From NCBI GenBank assembly GCA_017441585.1, contig JAFRWW010000033.1:1-64000 (forward strand): a DNA stretch of 64,000 nt, given 5' to 3'. The translations under genes and the position numbers were made by a program. The stretch's first letter is position 1. Every line of letters begins with the position of its first letter. Below the pieces are notes generated by a model, which did no database searches, had not been told where the DNA came from, and saw only the letters and a list, made by a program, of their open reading frames with translations. The stretch is from Lachnospiraceae bacterium. GTDB lineage: Bacteria; Bacillota; Clostridia; Lachnospirales; Lachnospiraceae. Below are positions 16,107 through 25,550 of the stretch, piece after piece.

Positions 16107-17333
16107 ATGAAAAAATATGAAATAGATACAATTGAAAACAAAGAGTTTTTATGTGCGTTACGCGACGATCTGCTTTCATTCGGGTGTCGGTTTGCATCTG
16201 AGAACGGCAGTGCGTATTATCTGGGCGATGATGGTACTCCGTGGACGGACAGACCGCGTGAAACATGGATCACCTGTCGGATGGCTCATGTTTACAGTAT
16301 GGGAGAGATCTTGGGACGCAAAGGAAGCAAACAGCTTGCTGAAGCTGCGATACGGGGCATTCTCGGAGAGCTGCATGATGATCGAAACGATGGCTGGTAT
16401 GCGGGGGTTACAGCAGATGGATGCGCACTTCCCGATAAGATGTGCTATACGCATGCCTTTGTTATTCTGGCGGCCTCCTCGGCACACCTGATCCATGCGG
16501 ATGGTGCAGATGAACTGCTTCGCCATGCTTATGAGGTATATGACCGTTATTTTTGGGATGAACGGGAAGGAATGGCAGCGGATGTGTGGAATACGGAGTT
16601 TACCGTACTTTCCGATTACAGAGGCGTCAATTCCAATATGCATTCGGTAGAGGCGCATCTGGCAGCTGCCGATGTCCTTCAGAATGAAGCATTCAGGATA
16701 CGGGCGGGACGCATCATTGATCATGTCATTAAGTGGGCCGGTGAGAACAACTGGCGCATTCCGGAGCATTTTAACAAGGAATGGAAGCCGGATCTTATGC
16801 TGAACCGGGAGAGACCGGCTGATCCGTTTAAACCTTTTGGCGCTACGCCCGGTCATGGTATTGAGTGGGCAAGACTGATCGTGCAGTATGCTTTGTCCGC
16901 ACATCGGGAGGATAAGCAGACCTGCGGACAATATATCGAAGCGGCGGTGAATCTGTATGACCGTGCTGTTTCAGACGGCTGGTTTGCGGATGGTGCCCCC
17001 GGTATCTGTTACACGACTGACTGGAACGGAACACCCGTCGTGCATGACCGCATGCACTGGACGCTTGCGGAGGCGATCAATACCTCGGCGATCCTGTATA
17101 GGATAACCGGTAAGGAACGCTATGCAGAGGATTATGCGATGTTCATGCAGTATCTTGACGAAAAGGTGGTTGACCATGAAAACGGATCGTGGTTCCATCA
17201 GCTTGATCGGAATAACAGGTTGACAGTCACGGTATGGCCCGGAAAATCAGATCTGTATCATGCCTTTCAGGCGACTGTTATCCCTTATAGCAAGGAACCG
17301 GGCGTTTCGATCGCACCTTCTTTGCTTCTATAA
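16107..17333 (+). CDS. AGE-family sugar epimerase/isomerase (mannose isomerase-like)
   Basis: This 408-residue protein belongs to the N-acylglucosamine 2-epimerase superfamily with an (alpha/alpha)6 barrel. Conserved family features are visible: TWITCRMAHVYSMGEI, the histidine motif NSNMHSVEAHLAAADVLQ, GHGIEWARLIVQYA and a C-terminal ENGSWFHQLD...GKSDLYHAFQATVIP. The length and motifs are closest to the YihS/mannose isomerase branch, which interconverts mannose and fructose (or sulfoquinovose and sulfofructose). Next to fructokinase, mannose to fructose to fructose 6-phosphate is the simplest reading. ATG 16107 is preferred because GGAAAAGAG lies at proper distance; ATG 16101 is nearly equivalent. 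Confidence 0.8.
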   Translation: MKKYEIDTIENKEFLCALRDDLLSFGCRFASENGSAYYLGDDGTPWTDRPRETWITCRMAHVYSMGEILGRKGSKQLAEAAIRGILGELHDDRNDGWYAGVTADGCALPDKMCYTHAFVILAASSAHLIHADGADELLRHAYEVYDRYFWDEREGMAADVWNTEFTVLSDYRGVNSNMHSVEAHLAAADVLQNEAFRIRAGRIIDHVIKWAGENNWRIPEHFNKEWKPDLMLNRERPADPFKPFGATPGHGIEWARLIVQYALSAHREDKQTCGQYIEAAVNLYDRAVSDGWFADGAPGICYTTDWNGTPVVHDRMHWTLAEAINTSAILYRITGKERYAEDYAMFMQYLDEKVVDHENGSWFHQLDRNNRLTVTVWPGKSDLYHAFQATVIPYSKEPGVSIAPSLLL

Positions 17334-17462
17334 GCTTACCCGATCAGAATGCATCCGGAAACGTTGATGAAGCCATTAAATCATATTTGGCAGGAACACC
17401 GATTTCATAGTACTACTTTGTCACCGTGATTTCAATGTTTTTTCGTTTGCGTGACACGGATA

Positions 17463-17876
17463 TCATCCGGGACACGCAGTGCAGGACGTTTTACCATCAT
17501 GTCCGTGAATGGGGCAGGAGGCTTCCATGAGTTCTTCCGTGGCGGATAAGAGCATATGGCAGACGGGTGTGTCTGCTGCTTTATAGTATACTTCCTTGCC
17601 CTCTCTGCGGCTTGTGATCAAGCCGCTGCTCTTCAGGGTTTTGAGGTGGTGTGAGACGGCAGGAGAGCTCATGTGCATGATGGCTGAGATGTTTATCACG
17701 CACTCTTCATAATGGCACAGCAGCCAGAATATCTTAAGTCTGTTGGGGTCGCTGACCTGACTGAAAATATCTGTCACCCTTTCAAAGCATCCGGTCTTTA
17801 AAAGGGTGTTTTCCATTTCATTTATAATTTCGGTTTCTCCGTGTGAGTGGGGGAGTTTGAATTCTTCGTTTTTCAT
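17463..17876 (-). CDS. ArsR/SmtB-type metalloregulator
   Basis: This 137-residue winged-helix repressor has FSQVSDPNRLKIFWLLCHYEECVINISAIMHMSSPAVSHHLKTLKSSGLITSRREGKEVYYKA, a full ArsR domain with the recognition helix SSPAVSHHLKTL. The usual ELCVCDL metal motif reads EECVINIS, so one of the two cysteines of the alpha-3 site is missing. An extra Cys/His-rich tail (CPIHGHDGKTSCTACPG) and an N-terminal PHSHGE segment could bind Zn, Cd or Pb instead. It is the last gene of the HMA-ATPase-regulator operon, so it should repress its own synthesis at the operator at 20351. No family-level metal assignment is possible from sequence alone. Confidence 0.85.
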   Translation of the reverse strand: MKNEEFKLPHSHGETEIINEMENTLLKTGCFERVTDIFSQVSDPNRLKIFWLLCHYEECVINISAIMHMSSPAVSHHLKTLKSSGLITSRREGKEVYYKAADTPVCHMLLSATEELMEASCPIHGHDGKTSCTACPG

Positions 17877-17926
17877 ATCTTTTTTATGTTATACGCCTGA
17901 TATAATTTCAATTCAGTTTGTCCTCT

Positions 17927-17956
17927 GTCATCCTGAGGCTTTAGCCGAAGGATCTT
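17927..17956. repeat. Copy of the dispersed palindromic repeat
   Basis: Unit beginning GTCATCCTGAGGCTTTAGCC and ending GAAGGATCTT, the variant with a self-complementary GGCTTTAGCC centre. It lies between the P-type ATPase and ArsR genes, inside the operon. Confidence 0.8.
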
Positions 17957-17997
17957 TTTGGAAGATGGACTGTGTCTGTCTTTTACAGGTACGGGTC

Positions 17998-20016
17998 TCA
18001 CACACGGGGAAGCCTCAGCGCACGTAGCGCATTGAGCACTGCCAGCACCATCACGCCTACGTCGGCGAAAACTGCCAGCCACATATTTGTAAGACCTATG
18101 GTTCCCAGGATAAGACACAGCACCTTGATCCCGATGGCAAAATATATGTTTTCATAAACGATACGCATGCATCTGCGGGAGATGGCGATGGCCCGGGCGA
18201 TCTTAAGCGGGTCGTCATCCATGAGTACGATGTCCGCCGCTTCTATGGCTGCGTCCGATCCGAGGGCGCCCATGGCAATGCCCACATCCGCCCTTGATAA
18301 AACGGGAGCATCGTTTATTCCGTCGCCCACGAAGGCGAGGGCGCTTTTGTCTGTCTTTTTGGATAAGAGTTCTTCGACTATGCTGACCTTGTCTTCGGGC
18401 AGAAGCTCCGCATACACTTTGTCCACGCCGATCTCTTTTCCCACGCTTTCTGCTACATGCTTTGAATCTCCTGTGAGTATGATGCAGGTGTTGACGCCCT
18501 CTGCGTGCATGGCCCTGATGGCCTCTTTAGCGGTGGGCTTTATCACGTCGGATATGACTATGTGTCCTGAGTATACGCCGTCTATGGCTACGTGGATCAC
18601 GGTTCCGTTATGGTGGCATTCCTTAAAGGTCACGCCCTGTCTGTCCATCAGCTTACGGTTTCCGAGAGCGATCTGCTTTTTATCCACTATGGCCAGGACA
18701 CCGTTTCCGCCGATCTCCTCCACGCTTTCCACCCGGGAGGTATCCAGGGTGCGCTTTTCCTTTTGACCCTCGTCCGGCTGTTTGGGAATGGCTTCCCCCG
18801 TTTTTTCATCTATGGTCCATATCAGGTTATCCAGATAGGCCTTACGGATGCTCAGTGATATGGGGTGGGTGGAAAAGCTTTCGGCCAGGGCTGCATATTC
18901 CAGCAGCTTTTCGTTTTCTATGCTGCTGTGATGGATGCCGGATACCTCGAACACTCCCTTTGTCATGGTGCCTGTCTTGTCCATGGCCACGGTTTTGATC
19001 TTTGAAAGCTGCTCCAGATAATTGGAGCCCTTTATCAGTATGCCGGCCCGGCTTCCTCCGCCGATGCCCGCGAAAAAGGTAAGGGGGATGCTGATGACCA
19101 GTGCGCAGGGACAGCTGATCACCAGAAAAGTCAGTGCCCTGTATATCCATGTGCTCCATTTAGGCTCGTTTCCCGTGATCATCAATACGATGGGAGGGAG
19201 CAGTGCCAGTGCCAGCGCTCCGTAGCAGACGATGGGAGTGTAGTACTTTGCAAATCTGGAGATAAAGTTTTCGGATCTGGATTTTCTGGAGGATGAGTTC
19301 TCCACCAGATCCAGGATCTTTGAAACAGTGGATTCTCCGAATTCCCTTGTGGTCTGTATTTTTATGACGCCGGTCATGTTTATGCAGCCGCTGATGACAT
19401 CATCACCTTCACGTACGCTCTTTGGCAGGCTTTCGCCGGTGAGAGCGCCGGTATTTAGTGTGGTCTCTCCGGATACGATGCGTCCGTCGATAGGGATCTT
19501 TTCACCGGGTTGTACCAGTATGATGCTGCCCGTTTTTACCTCGTCGGGATCTACGGTGTCGAAGCCGTTTTCTGTAACGAGATTCGCGTGATCGGGACGG
19601 ATGTCCATAAGGGCGCTTATATTCCGACGGCTCTTGCCCACGGCATAGCTCTGGAACAGTTCACCGGTCTGGTAAAACAGCATGACTGCCACGGCCTCTG
19701 TATATTCGCCGTTTTGCTGTATCAGGGCGATGCCGATGGCTCCCAGGGTGGCTATGGCCATGAGGAAATTCTCGTCGAATACCTGACGGTTCATGATGCC
19801 CTTGAAGGCTTTTTTCAGGATGTCATGACCTATGATGAGATAAGGGATCATGTACAAAATGAACCAGACAGGCTCCGTTACGATCCACCGGGAGGTGGTC
19901 TTGCCAGTCACGGGATCCGCCGGTGCTCCGAAGGCTTCGTAGGCTATGTGGAGCACTATCATGAGAATCACTGTTATTATGATGCGCCTTAGCATCTTTT
20001 TTTGTTTCTTAGTCAC
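17998..20016 (-). CDS. Heavy-metal translocating P1B-type ATPase (Zn/Cd/Pb class)
   Basis: This 672-residue pump exports soft metal ions using ATP. Visible: TGES (193-196, actuator domain), the metal-binding CPC in helix 6 (302-304, SCPCALVIS), the phosphorylated Asp346 in DKTGTMTKG, the HP motif (STHPIS), the hinge GDGINDAP, and in the last helix LAVFADVGVMVLAVLNALRALR, where the Asp is a feature of the ZntA/CadA Zn/Cd/Pb group. Eight membrane helices are expected. There is no N-terminal HMA domain; that domain is encoded separately just upstream (20093-20311). Gene order HMA protein, ATPase, ArsR on the minus strand indicates one metal-induced operon. Zn or Cd rather than Cu is the likely substrate. 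Confidence 0.92.
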   Translation of the reverse strand: MTKKQKKMLRRIIITVILMIVLHIAYEAFGAPADPVTGKTTSRWIVTEPVWFILYMIPYLIIGHDILKKAFKGIMNRQVFDENFLMAIATLGAIGIALIQQNGEYTEAVAVMLFYQTGELFQSYAVGKSRRNISALMDIRPDHANLVTENGFDTVDPDEVKTGSIILVQPGEKIPIDGRIVSGETTLNTGALTGESLPKSVREGDDVISGCINMTGVIKIQTTREFGESTVSKILDLVENSSSRKSRSENFISRFAKYYTPIVCYGALALALLPPIVLMITGNEPKWSTWIYRALTFLVISCPCALVISIPLTFFAGIGGGSRAGILIKGSNYLEQLSKIKTVAMDKTGTMTKGVFEVSGIHHSSIENEKLLEYAALAESFSTHPISLSIRKAYLDNLIWTIDEKTGEAIPKQPDEGQKEKRTLDTSRVESVEEIGGNGVLAIVDKKQIALGNRKLMDRQGVTFKECHHNGTVIHVAIDGVYSGHIVISDVIKPTAKEAIRAMHAEGVNTCIILTGDSKHVAESVGKEIGVDKVYAELLPEDKVSIVEELLSKKTDKSALAFVGDGINDAPVLSRADVGIAMGALGSDAAIEAADIVLMDDDPLKIARAIAISRRCMRIVYENIYFAIGIKVLCLILGTIGLTNMWLAVFADVGVMVLAVLNALRALRLPRV

Positions 20017-20050
20017 TGTTTTCTCCTGTATATGTATTAAGAAGTAAAGT

Positions 20051-20078
20051 AAGATCTTTCACTACGTTCAGGATGACA
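20051..20078. repeat. Partial copy of the dispersed repeat / MITE right end
   Basis: AGATCTTTCACTACGTTCAGG followed by ATGACATATGGGCAGTTTTA resembles the right end of the elements at 3634 and 49655. It lies between the HMA gene and the ATPase gene. Confidence 0.6.
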
Positions 20079-20092
20079 TATGGGCAGTTTTA

Positions 20093-20311
20093 TTAAAAGA
20101 ATATCTCGCAGTCGTCCTCTACCTTTTTACAGTTTTTGAGGACTTCCTTCATGACTGCTTTTTCATCTGCGCCTTCATCAAATTCTACGTTCATCTTAAG
20201 TGTCATGAAGTTTACCACAGCGTCCTTTACGCCGGGAGTCTTTTTGGTGGCTTCCTCCATTTTGTTTGCACAGTTTGCGCAGTCTACTTCGATTGAATAT
20301 GTTTTTTTCAT
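20093..20311 (-). CDS. Stand-alone HMA metal-binding protein
   Basis: This 72-residue protein is a single heavy-metal-associated domain: KKTYSIEVDCANCANKMEEATKKTPGV with the metal-binding CxxC (DCANC, residues 10-14), then a second beta-alpha unit. It also has DCEIFF at the C-terminus, adding an acidic Cys. In many clostridia the HMA domain of Zn/Cd pumps is a separate polypeptide encoded directly upstream, as here (77 bases before the ATPase). Role: metal chaperone or regulatory subunit for the pump in the cytosol. It has a good AGGAGG ribosome site and is the first gene of the operon. Confidence 0.88.
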   Translation of the reverse strand: MKKTYSIEVDCANCANKMEEATKKTPGVKDAVVNFMTLKMNVEFDEGADEKAVMKEVLKNCKKVEDDCEIFF

Positions 20312-20350
20312 TTTGAACCTCCTATGTTTGATATTGGTTTCGATTTAACG

Positions 20351-20401
20351 ATTAAACACTTGTTTAATTGATATGATATATCACACATCAAGAATTGTCA
20401 A
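20351..20401 (-). promoter_or_regulatory. Promoter and ArsR-type operator of the metal efflux operon
   Basis: Read on the minus strand: TTGACA (20396-20401), exactly 17 bases, TATCAT (20373-20378), then the perfect inverted repeat ATTAAAC-ACTT-GTTTAAT (20351-20368 as written on plus) covering the expected transcription start. The operator lies about 40 bases upstream of the HMA start codon, where ArsR/SmtB repressors usually bind. It is the only such palindrome seen in the region. Confidence 0.8.
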
Positions 20402-20511
20402 TACTATATTGTATGGGGGAGATAGAATATAAATATGGTAAATGTAAGAACAGATGATGATCGGATAACGGATATTTACGAAACAGATATGCTGTCAGGG
20501 CAGTTCATGTT

Positions 20512-20994
20512 TCATAAATACCTTATCTCCACATCGGCCTTGCCGTTTTCGTCGATCTCCATGACGGCGTAGGTGGGCATGCGGCCTTCCTGACGGGGAT
20601 AGGTGACGCTGCCGGGATTGATGCCGGTGATCTGCTGATGATAAAGAATGGTGGGGCGGTGGGTGTGACCGTAGAGTACGAAGTCTGCGCCGCGGCTTAT
20701 GGCCTCGTCCAGAAGAACCTCCGGAGTCATTGATACGCCGTAGCGATGACCATGGGTCACCATGAATTTTTTGTTACATACCGTGAACATGAGCTCTGAT
20801 TCCAGGACGCAGAAAAGGTCACAGTTGCCACTGACGATCTTTACGTCGCCGCCTTTAAAGGTCTGAGTCAGAAGATCTTCGTCGCCTTCTATATCTCCGC
20901 AGTGGATGAGCATCTGCGCATCCTTTTCCATGGATAAAACTTTTCTTATGGCTGAGAAATTGCCGTGACTGTCGCTGATTATCAGGATTTTCAT
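20512..20994 (-). CDS. YfcE/MJ0936-type metallophosphodiesterase
   Basis: This 160-residue enzyme has the five calcineurin-type metal motifs in order: DSHGN (residues 8-12), GDIEGDED, SGNCD, THGHRYG and YGHTHRP. The family hydrolyses phosphodiester model substrates with Mn or Ni; the physiological substrate is not known. It overlaps the upstream rdgB gene by four bases, a sign of translational coupling, and the trio methyltransferase-rdgB-phosphodiesterase is a common Firmicute arrangement. Confidence 0.9.
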   Translation of the reverse strand: MKILIISDSHGNFSAIRKVLSMEKDAQMLIHCGDIEGDEDLLTQTFKGGDVKIVSGNCDLFCVLESELMFTVCNKKFMVTHGHRYGVSMTPEVLLDEAISRGADFVLYGHTHRPTILYHQQITGINPGSVTYPRQEGRMPTYAVMEIDENGKADVEIRYL

Positions 20995-21578
20995 GATAAA
21001 GCTTCCTTCATTTTCTTAAGAGCCATTCCTCTGTGGCTTATTTTGTTCTTTTGATCGCTGTCAAGCTCAGCTACAGTGAGATCATATTCGGGTACCACGA
21101 ATATGGGGTCATAGCCAAAGCCGTTGGTCCCTCTTTTTTCATATCCTATGAAGCCTTCCATAGTGCCGCGGACGGTTTTTTCGGTTCCGTCGGGCAAAAC
21201 TGCGGCCATGGCGCAGACGAAGCGGGCGGTGCGTTTATCCTGTGGCACGCCTTCAAGGCGTCTTAAGACATCGTCCATCTTTTTATCAAAGGGGGTATCT
21301 TCTCCTAAATATCTGGCGGAATAGATTCCGGGTTCTTTGTTTATGGCGTCCACTTCGAGTCCCGAGTCGTCGGCCAGAACTGTGTGGCCGGTCTTTTCCC
21401 ATACGGTGCGGGCCTTGATCATGGCGTTTTCTTCAAAGGTGGTTCCGTTTTCTTCGATGTCGCCCTCAAAGCCGGCTTCTGCCATGGACAGTATCTCATA
21501 GTCGGGGAGGAGTTCTTTGATCTCCCTGATCTTTCCTTTATTTGAACTTGCAAGTATCAGTTTTTTGGTTTCTGCCAT
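20991..21578 (-). CDS. rdgB: XTP/dITP diphosphatase (RdgB/HAM1 family)
   Basis: About 195 residues. Motifs: LILASSNKGKIREIKELL at the N-terminus, VLADDSGLEVDAINKEPGIYSARY with the catalytic Asp pair, GFGYDPIF, and KNKISHRGMALKKM at the end. It hydrolyses deaminated purine nucleoside triphosphates to monophosphates and so keeps them out of DNA and RNA. Start: ATG 21578 gives the family's usual N-terminus with GAAGGA upstream. An in-frame ATG at 21599 overlaps the stop of the preceding gene (ATGA) and cannot be excluded; it would add seven residues. Confidence 0.92.
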   Translation of the reverse strand: MAETKKLILASSNKGKIREIKELLPDYEILSMAEAGFEGDIEENGTTFEENAMIKARTVWEKTGHTVLADDSGLEVDAINKEPGIYSARYLGEDTPFDKKMDDVLRRLEGVPQDKRTARFVCAMAAVLPDGTEKTVRGTMEGFIGYEKRGTNGFGYDPIFVVPEYDLTVAELDSDQKNKISHRGMALKKMKEALS

Positions 21579-21595
21579 AATTATAATATCCTTCT

Positions 21596-22747
21596 TCATT
21601 CTGAGTGATCTTTTGCAGGCCTCTCTCCCGGGAACATATAAAAGTAAGTTTTTATCATTCCGTTGTAGAGCTTGCGGTTTTTGGCTGCCTTCTTTTTGAG
21701 GGCTGTCTGTGTGCCCTCATAGGAAGTTATTACATACAGTGACCATTTGTCAAGTGAGTTAAAGGTTTTCCTTAAATTGTCATAAAGGGGGCGCACATCC
21801 TCTTCGCCCATGAGACGCTCGCCGTAGGGCGGATTGGTTATCATGAAACCGTATGATGCGGGATGCGAAAATTGCCCCACATCGCACTGCCTGAAACTTA
21901 TCAGTTTATCCACGCCTGCCAGTTTTGCATTCTGTTTTGCTATGTCGATCATGGAAGGGTCTATGTCAGTTCCCGTTATGTCGGGATGACAGGACAGATC
22001 CACCAGATCCTTTGCTTCGTCAAAAACGTCCTTCCAAAGTTTTTTGGCCATGAGATTTTCCCAGGTCTGGGCACGGAAGCGACGCTTCATTCCCGGGGCT
22101 ATGTTTGCAGCCATAAGTGCGGCCTCGATGGGAAAGGTCCCGGATCCGCAAAAGGGGTCCGCCAGCACCCTGTCTTTGTTCCAGGGGGTGAGACTGATGA
22201 GGGCGGCAGCCAGATTCTCGGCGATGGGAGCCTTGGCGGTGAGCTTGCGGTAGCCACGCTTATGCAGGGACTCACCGGTGGTGTCAAGACCTATGGTCAC
22301 TATGTCCTTTTTAATGAAAACGCGGAAAGGATATTCTGCCCCGTCCTCCAAAAGCGAGCCGGTGTGATAACTTTCCTTAAGGCTGTCCACCATGGCTTTT
22401 TTCATGATGCTCTGGATGTCGGAGGGAGAGTGGAGCTTTGACTTTACGCTGGAAGCCTTTGTGATCCAGAACTTTCCGTTCTGAGGTATGAAGCGGCTCC
22501 AGTCAAGGGCTCTGGTTTTGTCATAGAGCTCTTCAAAGCTTTCCGCTTTAAAGGCTGCGCACTCTATTAGGATGCGCTCTGCGCTTCTTGAAAAAATATT
22601 GGCTCTGGCGATGGCCTCGGCATCTCCCTCAAAGGTCACCCTGCCGTCGTCAACCCGGGTTATGTCGTAACCCATGTCATATATTTCCTTTTTCAGGACG
22701 GCCTCTAAACCGAAGTGGCAGGGGGCCGTGAGACTGTATAATTCCAT
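21596..22747 (-). CDS. THUMP-domain 23S rRNA guanine N2-methyltransferase (RlmL/K-L family)
   Basis: This 383-residue protein has an N-terminal THUMP region (LTAPCHFGLEAVLKKEIYDMGY..., about 5-160) that binds RNA, then a Rossmann-type SAM methyltransferase domain with DPFCGSGTFPIEAALMA (motif I) and the catalytic TNPPYGERL (N2-methylguanine NPPY motif). This is the short Firmicute form (YpsC-like) lacking the second methyltransferase domain of E. coli RlmKL. It is the first gene of the minus-strand trio and is divergent from cellobiose phosphorylase, with a 255-base shared upstream region. Confidence 0.9.
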   Translation of the reverse strand: MELYSLTAPCHFGLEAVLKKEIYDMGYDITRVDDGRVTFEGDAEAIARANIFSRSAERILIECAAFKAESFEELYDKTRALDWSRFIPQNGKFWITKASSVKSKLHSPSDIQSIMKKAMVDSLKESYHTGSLLEDGAEYPFRVFIKKDIVTIGLDTTGESLHKRGYRKLTAKAPIAENLAAALISLTPWNKDRVLADPFCGSGTFPIEAALMAANIAPGMKRRFRAQTWENLMAKKLWKDVFDEAKDLVDLSCHPDITGTDIDPSMIDIAKQNAKLAGVDKLISFRQCDVGQFSHPASYGFMITNPPYGERLMGEEDVRPLYDNLRKTFNSLDKWSLYVITSYEGTQTALKKKAAKNRKLYNGMIKTYFYMFPGERPAKDHSE

Positions 22748-22815
22748 ACTGTTTTCACCGATTGTTCACGAATTGTTCACTATTTTTGGGGGCAAATGTG
22801 GTAATATATTCATTA

Positions 22816-22978
22816 GGAAGCGGATTAGCCGCCTCCGACCCTTTTATACTCCCCTCATACCGGCTGCGGACTACCGCAGCCGGAATACATTTTATCTTTA
22901 TTTTCATCTTATTTCAAGGTAGATTTTTAATCGTATATGGGTTATAATGTATGACGGTTTTTGTGACCGTCATTTTTT
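22816..22978 (+). promoter_or_regulatory. Structured leader upstream of cellobiose phosphorylase
   Basis: Three hairpins follow each other: GGAAGCGG/CCGCCTCC (22816-22836, one mismatch), CCGGCTGCGG/CCGCAGCCGG (22860-22883, perfect) and ATGACGGT/ACCGTCAT followed by six T (22951-22978, a textbook intrinsic terminator shape). The last ends 24 bases before the GH94 start codon. A TATAAT at 22943-22948 directly precedes the third hairpin but has no good -35. The arrangement suggests either a terminated short RNA or attenuation of the phosphorylase gene; no known riboswitch was recognised. Confidence 0.45.
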
Positions 22979-23002
22979 GTTAAGAAGGAGAGGAGAGGTG
23001 AT

Positions 23003-25444
23003 ATGAAATACGGGTTTTTTGATGATGAAAACAGGGAATATGTCATTACGACACCGAAGGTGCCGCTTCCCTGGATCAACTATCTGGGAAATACAGAGTT
23101 CTTTTCTCTGATATCAAACACCTGTGGTGGCTACAGCTTTTTTAAGGATGCTAAACTTCTTCGTATAACCCGCTACAGATACAATGACTGCCCCGGCGAC
23201 ACTAACGGAAAATACTTTTACATAAAGGACGGTGATACGGTATGGAATCCCGGCTGGCAGCCTGTCAAGACGGAACTTGATTCCTATGAGTGCAGACACG
23301 GAATGGGTTATTCCAAATTCGCATCTTCTAAAAACGGAGTGAGCGCAGATATCCTGACCTTTGTTCCCATGGGTGAGAACTGTGAGATATCCAGGGTTAA
23401 GCTTTCCAATACATCTTCTGAGAAAAAGGACATAAAGCTTTTCTCATATTTTGAGTGGTGTTTGTGGAATGCTGATGATGACATGAAGAACTTCCAGAGA
23501 AACTTTTCCACGGGTGAAGTGGAGATAGTGGATTCGGTTATCTTCCATAAGACAGAGTACAGGGAGCGAAGAAATCATTTTGCATTCTATTCGGTGAATG
23601 CCCCCATCGCGGGCTTTGACACCGGCAGGGAGCAGTTCCTGGGCGCATATAACGGACCATCCGAACCTCAGGCCGTATTTGAGGGCAAATGCACGAATTC
23701 GGTGGCTTCCGGCTGGAGCCCCATCGCATCCCAGCAGCTGGATATAAGCCTCGCTCCCGGTGAGAGCAAGAGTTTCGTCTTTATCCTGGGATATGTGGAG
23801 AATAAGGAAGAGGAAAAGTGGGAGTCAAAGGGCGTTATAAACAAGAAGAAGGCCTATGAGATCATCGACAGATATAAGAGCGATGAAGACGTGGATAAGG
23901 CATATCAGGTGCTGCGTGAATACTGGGATTCCCTTCTGGCCAAATATACGGTGAATACGTCAAACGATAAGGTTAACCGCATGGTGAATATCTGGAATCA
24001 GTATCAGTGCATGGTGACCTTTAATATGTCAAGGTCCGCTTCCTATTATGAGTCGGGTATAGGCAGAGGCATGGGCTTCAGGGATTCGTGCCAGGATCTG
24101 CTGGGCTTCGTTCATCTCATCCCCGACAGGGCCCGTCAGAGGATCATAGATATCGCTTCCACACAGTTTGAGGACGGATCCGCATATCATCAGTATCAGC
24201 CTCTGACCAAGAAGGGCAATTCGGACATAGGCTCCGGATTCAATGATGATCCCCTGTGGCTCATAGCCGGTACCAGTGCATATATCAGGGAGACCGGCGA
24301 TTACAGCATACTGGATGAGATGGTTCCCTTTGATAATGATGAGAGTAAGGCACAGCCCCTGCTTGAGCATCTGAACCGTTCGTTTAATTACACCGATACC
24401 CACAGAGGTCCTCACAGACTGCCCCTTATCGGCAGGGCGGACTGGAATGACTGCCTGAATCTTAACTGTCATTCCACACAGCCCGGTGAGTCCTTCCAGA
24501 CCTTCGGACCTTCCGAGGGACCTGTGGCAGAGTCAGTGTTCATCGGCGGCATGTTTGTGAGATACGGCAGGGAGTACGCCGATATCTTAAGGGCTCTGGG
24601 CAAGAGCGATCAGGCCGACGAGGTTATGAAAAAGGTGGATGACATGTCCGAACTTCTCCTTTCTGCTGATGCAGGCTGGGATGGCGCATGGTTTGTGAGA
24701 GCCTATGATTCCTACGGAAATAAGGTAGGCTCAAAGGAGTGCGAAGAGGGACAGATATACATCGAGCCCCAGGGCTTCTGCGTGCTGGCAGGCGTGGGCG
24801 TGGAGTCAGGTCAGGCCGTTCAGGCTCTTGATTCCGTAAAGGAAAAACTGGATACGGATTACGGTATCATGATACTTCAGCCCGCATATACGGTTTACCA
24901 TGAGGAACTGGGCGAGGTTTCATCCTATCCCCCCGGATATAAGGAAAACGCCGGAATCTTCTGTCATAATAATCCCTGGGTTTCTATCGCAGAGACCGTG
25001 GTGGGAAGAGGCGACAGGGCTTTTGAGATATACAAAAAGACCTGCCCCGCATATACTGAGGAGATATCCGAGATCCACAGGGCAGAGCCCTATGTATACT
25101 GCCAGATGGTGGCAGGGCGTGATGCTAAATTCCATGGCGAGGGCAAGAACAGCTGGCTGACCGGTACCGCCGCATGGACCTTTGTGAATATAACTCAGTT
25201 CATCCTGGGAGTATATCCCACTCTTAACGGACTCAGTGTCAATCCCTGCGTGCCCACAGGCTTTGGTGATTTCACCGTAAGGCGTGAGTACAGAGGCGCG
25301 GTATATGATATAACGGTTAAGAATCCCGACAATGTCCAGAAGGGCGTTAAGTCCATGACCGTAGACGGACAGACCGTGGAGGGCTGCGTGATTCCCTGGA
25401 AAGAGGGCACAAAGAATTGTAAAGTGGAGATCGTGATGGGCTGA
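23003..25444 (+). CDS. Cellobiose phosphorylase (GH94)
   Basis: This 813-residue protein matches the full length of GH94 cellobiose phosphorylases: N-terminal beta-sandwich ([39 protein letters not shown]...), linker, then an (alpha/alpha)6 catalytic barrel with [16 protein letters not shown] and [11 protein letters not shown] (480-488; one of the two Asp is the general acid). It cleaves cellobiose with phosphate into glucose 1-phosphate and glucose in the cytosol, saving ATP. No signal peptide. Ribosome site GGAGAGG. A monocistronic unit: structured leader upstream, terminator downstream, no neighbouring cellobiose transporter or cellulase. Cellodextrin phosphorylase is longer, so cellobiose is the likelier substrate. 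Confidence 0.95.
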   Translation: MKYGFFDDENREYVITTPKVPLPWINYLGNTEFFSLISNTCGGYSFFKDAKLLRITRYRYNDCPGDTNGKYFYIKDGDTVWNPGWQPVKTELDSYECRHGMGYSKFASSKNGVSADILTFVPMGENCEISRVKLSNTSSEKKDIKLFSYFEWCLWNADDDMKNFQRNFSTGEVEIVDSVIFHKTEYRERRNHFAFYSVNAPIAGFDTGREQFLGAYNGPSEPQAVFEGKCTNSVASGWSPIASQQLDISLAPGESKSFVFILGYVENKEEEKWESKGVINKKKAYEIIDRYKSDEDVDKAYQVLREYWDSLLAKYTVNTSNDKVNRMVNIWNQYQCMVTFNMSRSASYYESGIGRGMGFRDSCQDLLGFVHLIPDRARQRIIDIASTQFEDGSAYHQYQPLTKKGNSDIGSGFNDDPLWLIAGTSAYIRETGDYSILDEMVPFDNDESKAQPLLEHLNRSFNYTDTHRGPHRLPLIGRADWNDCLNLNCHSTQPGESFQTFGPSEGPVAESVFIGGMFVRYGREYADILRALGKSDQADEVMKKVDDMSELLLSADAGWDGAWFVRAYDSYGNKVGSKECEEGQIYIEPQGFCVLAGVGVESGQAVQALDSVKEKLDTDYGIMILQPAYTVYHEELGEVSSYPPGYKENAGIFCHNNPWVSIAETVVGRGDRAFEIYKKTCPAYTEEISEIHRAEPYVYCQMVAGRDAKFHGEGKNSWLTGTAAWTFVNITQFILGVYPTLNGLSVNPCVPTGFGDFTVRREYRGAVYDITVKNPDNVQKGVKSMTVDGQTVEGCVIPWKEGTKNCKVEIVMG

Positions 25445-25498
25445 TCCGGTTAACCGGAATAAAGGCACATATTTGCCGATTCAACTGAATTATGATAC

Positions 25499-25527
25499 AA
25501 TACCCCGGGGTTATTTCCCGGGGTATT
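25499..25527 (+). terminator. Terminator of the cellobiose phosphorylase gene
   Basis: Perfect stem AATACCCCGGG / CCCGGGGTATT with a short loop, 55 bases past the stop codon. The T tail is weak (ATATATATTC). Confidence 0.7.
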
Positions 25528-25550
25528 ATATATATTCTGATTCTTAACTT

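Noticed and set aside
17343..17412. Possible C-terminal gene remnant after the AGE isomerase (frame ending NVDEAIKSYLAGTPIS)
   Set aside because: No start, no recognisable family and too short; it may be chance or a relic, not supportable as a gene.
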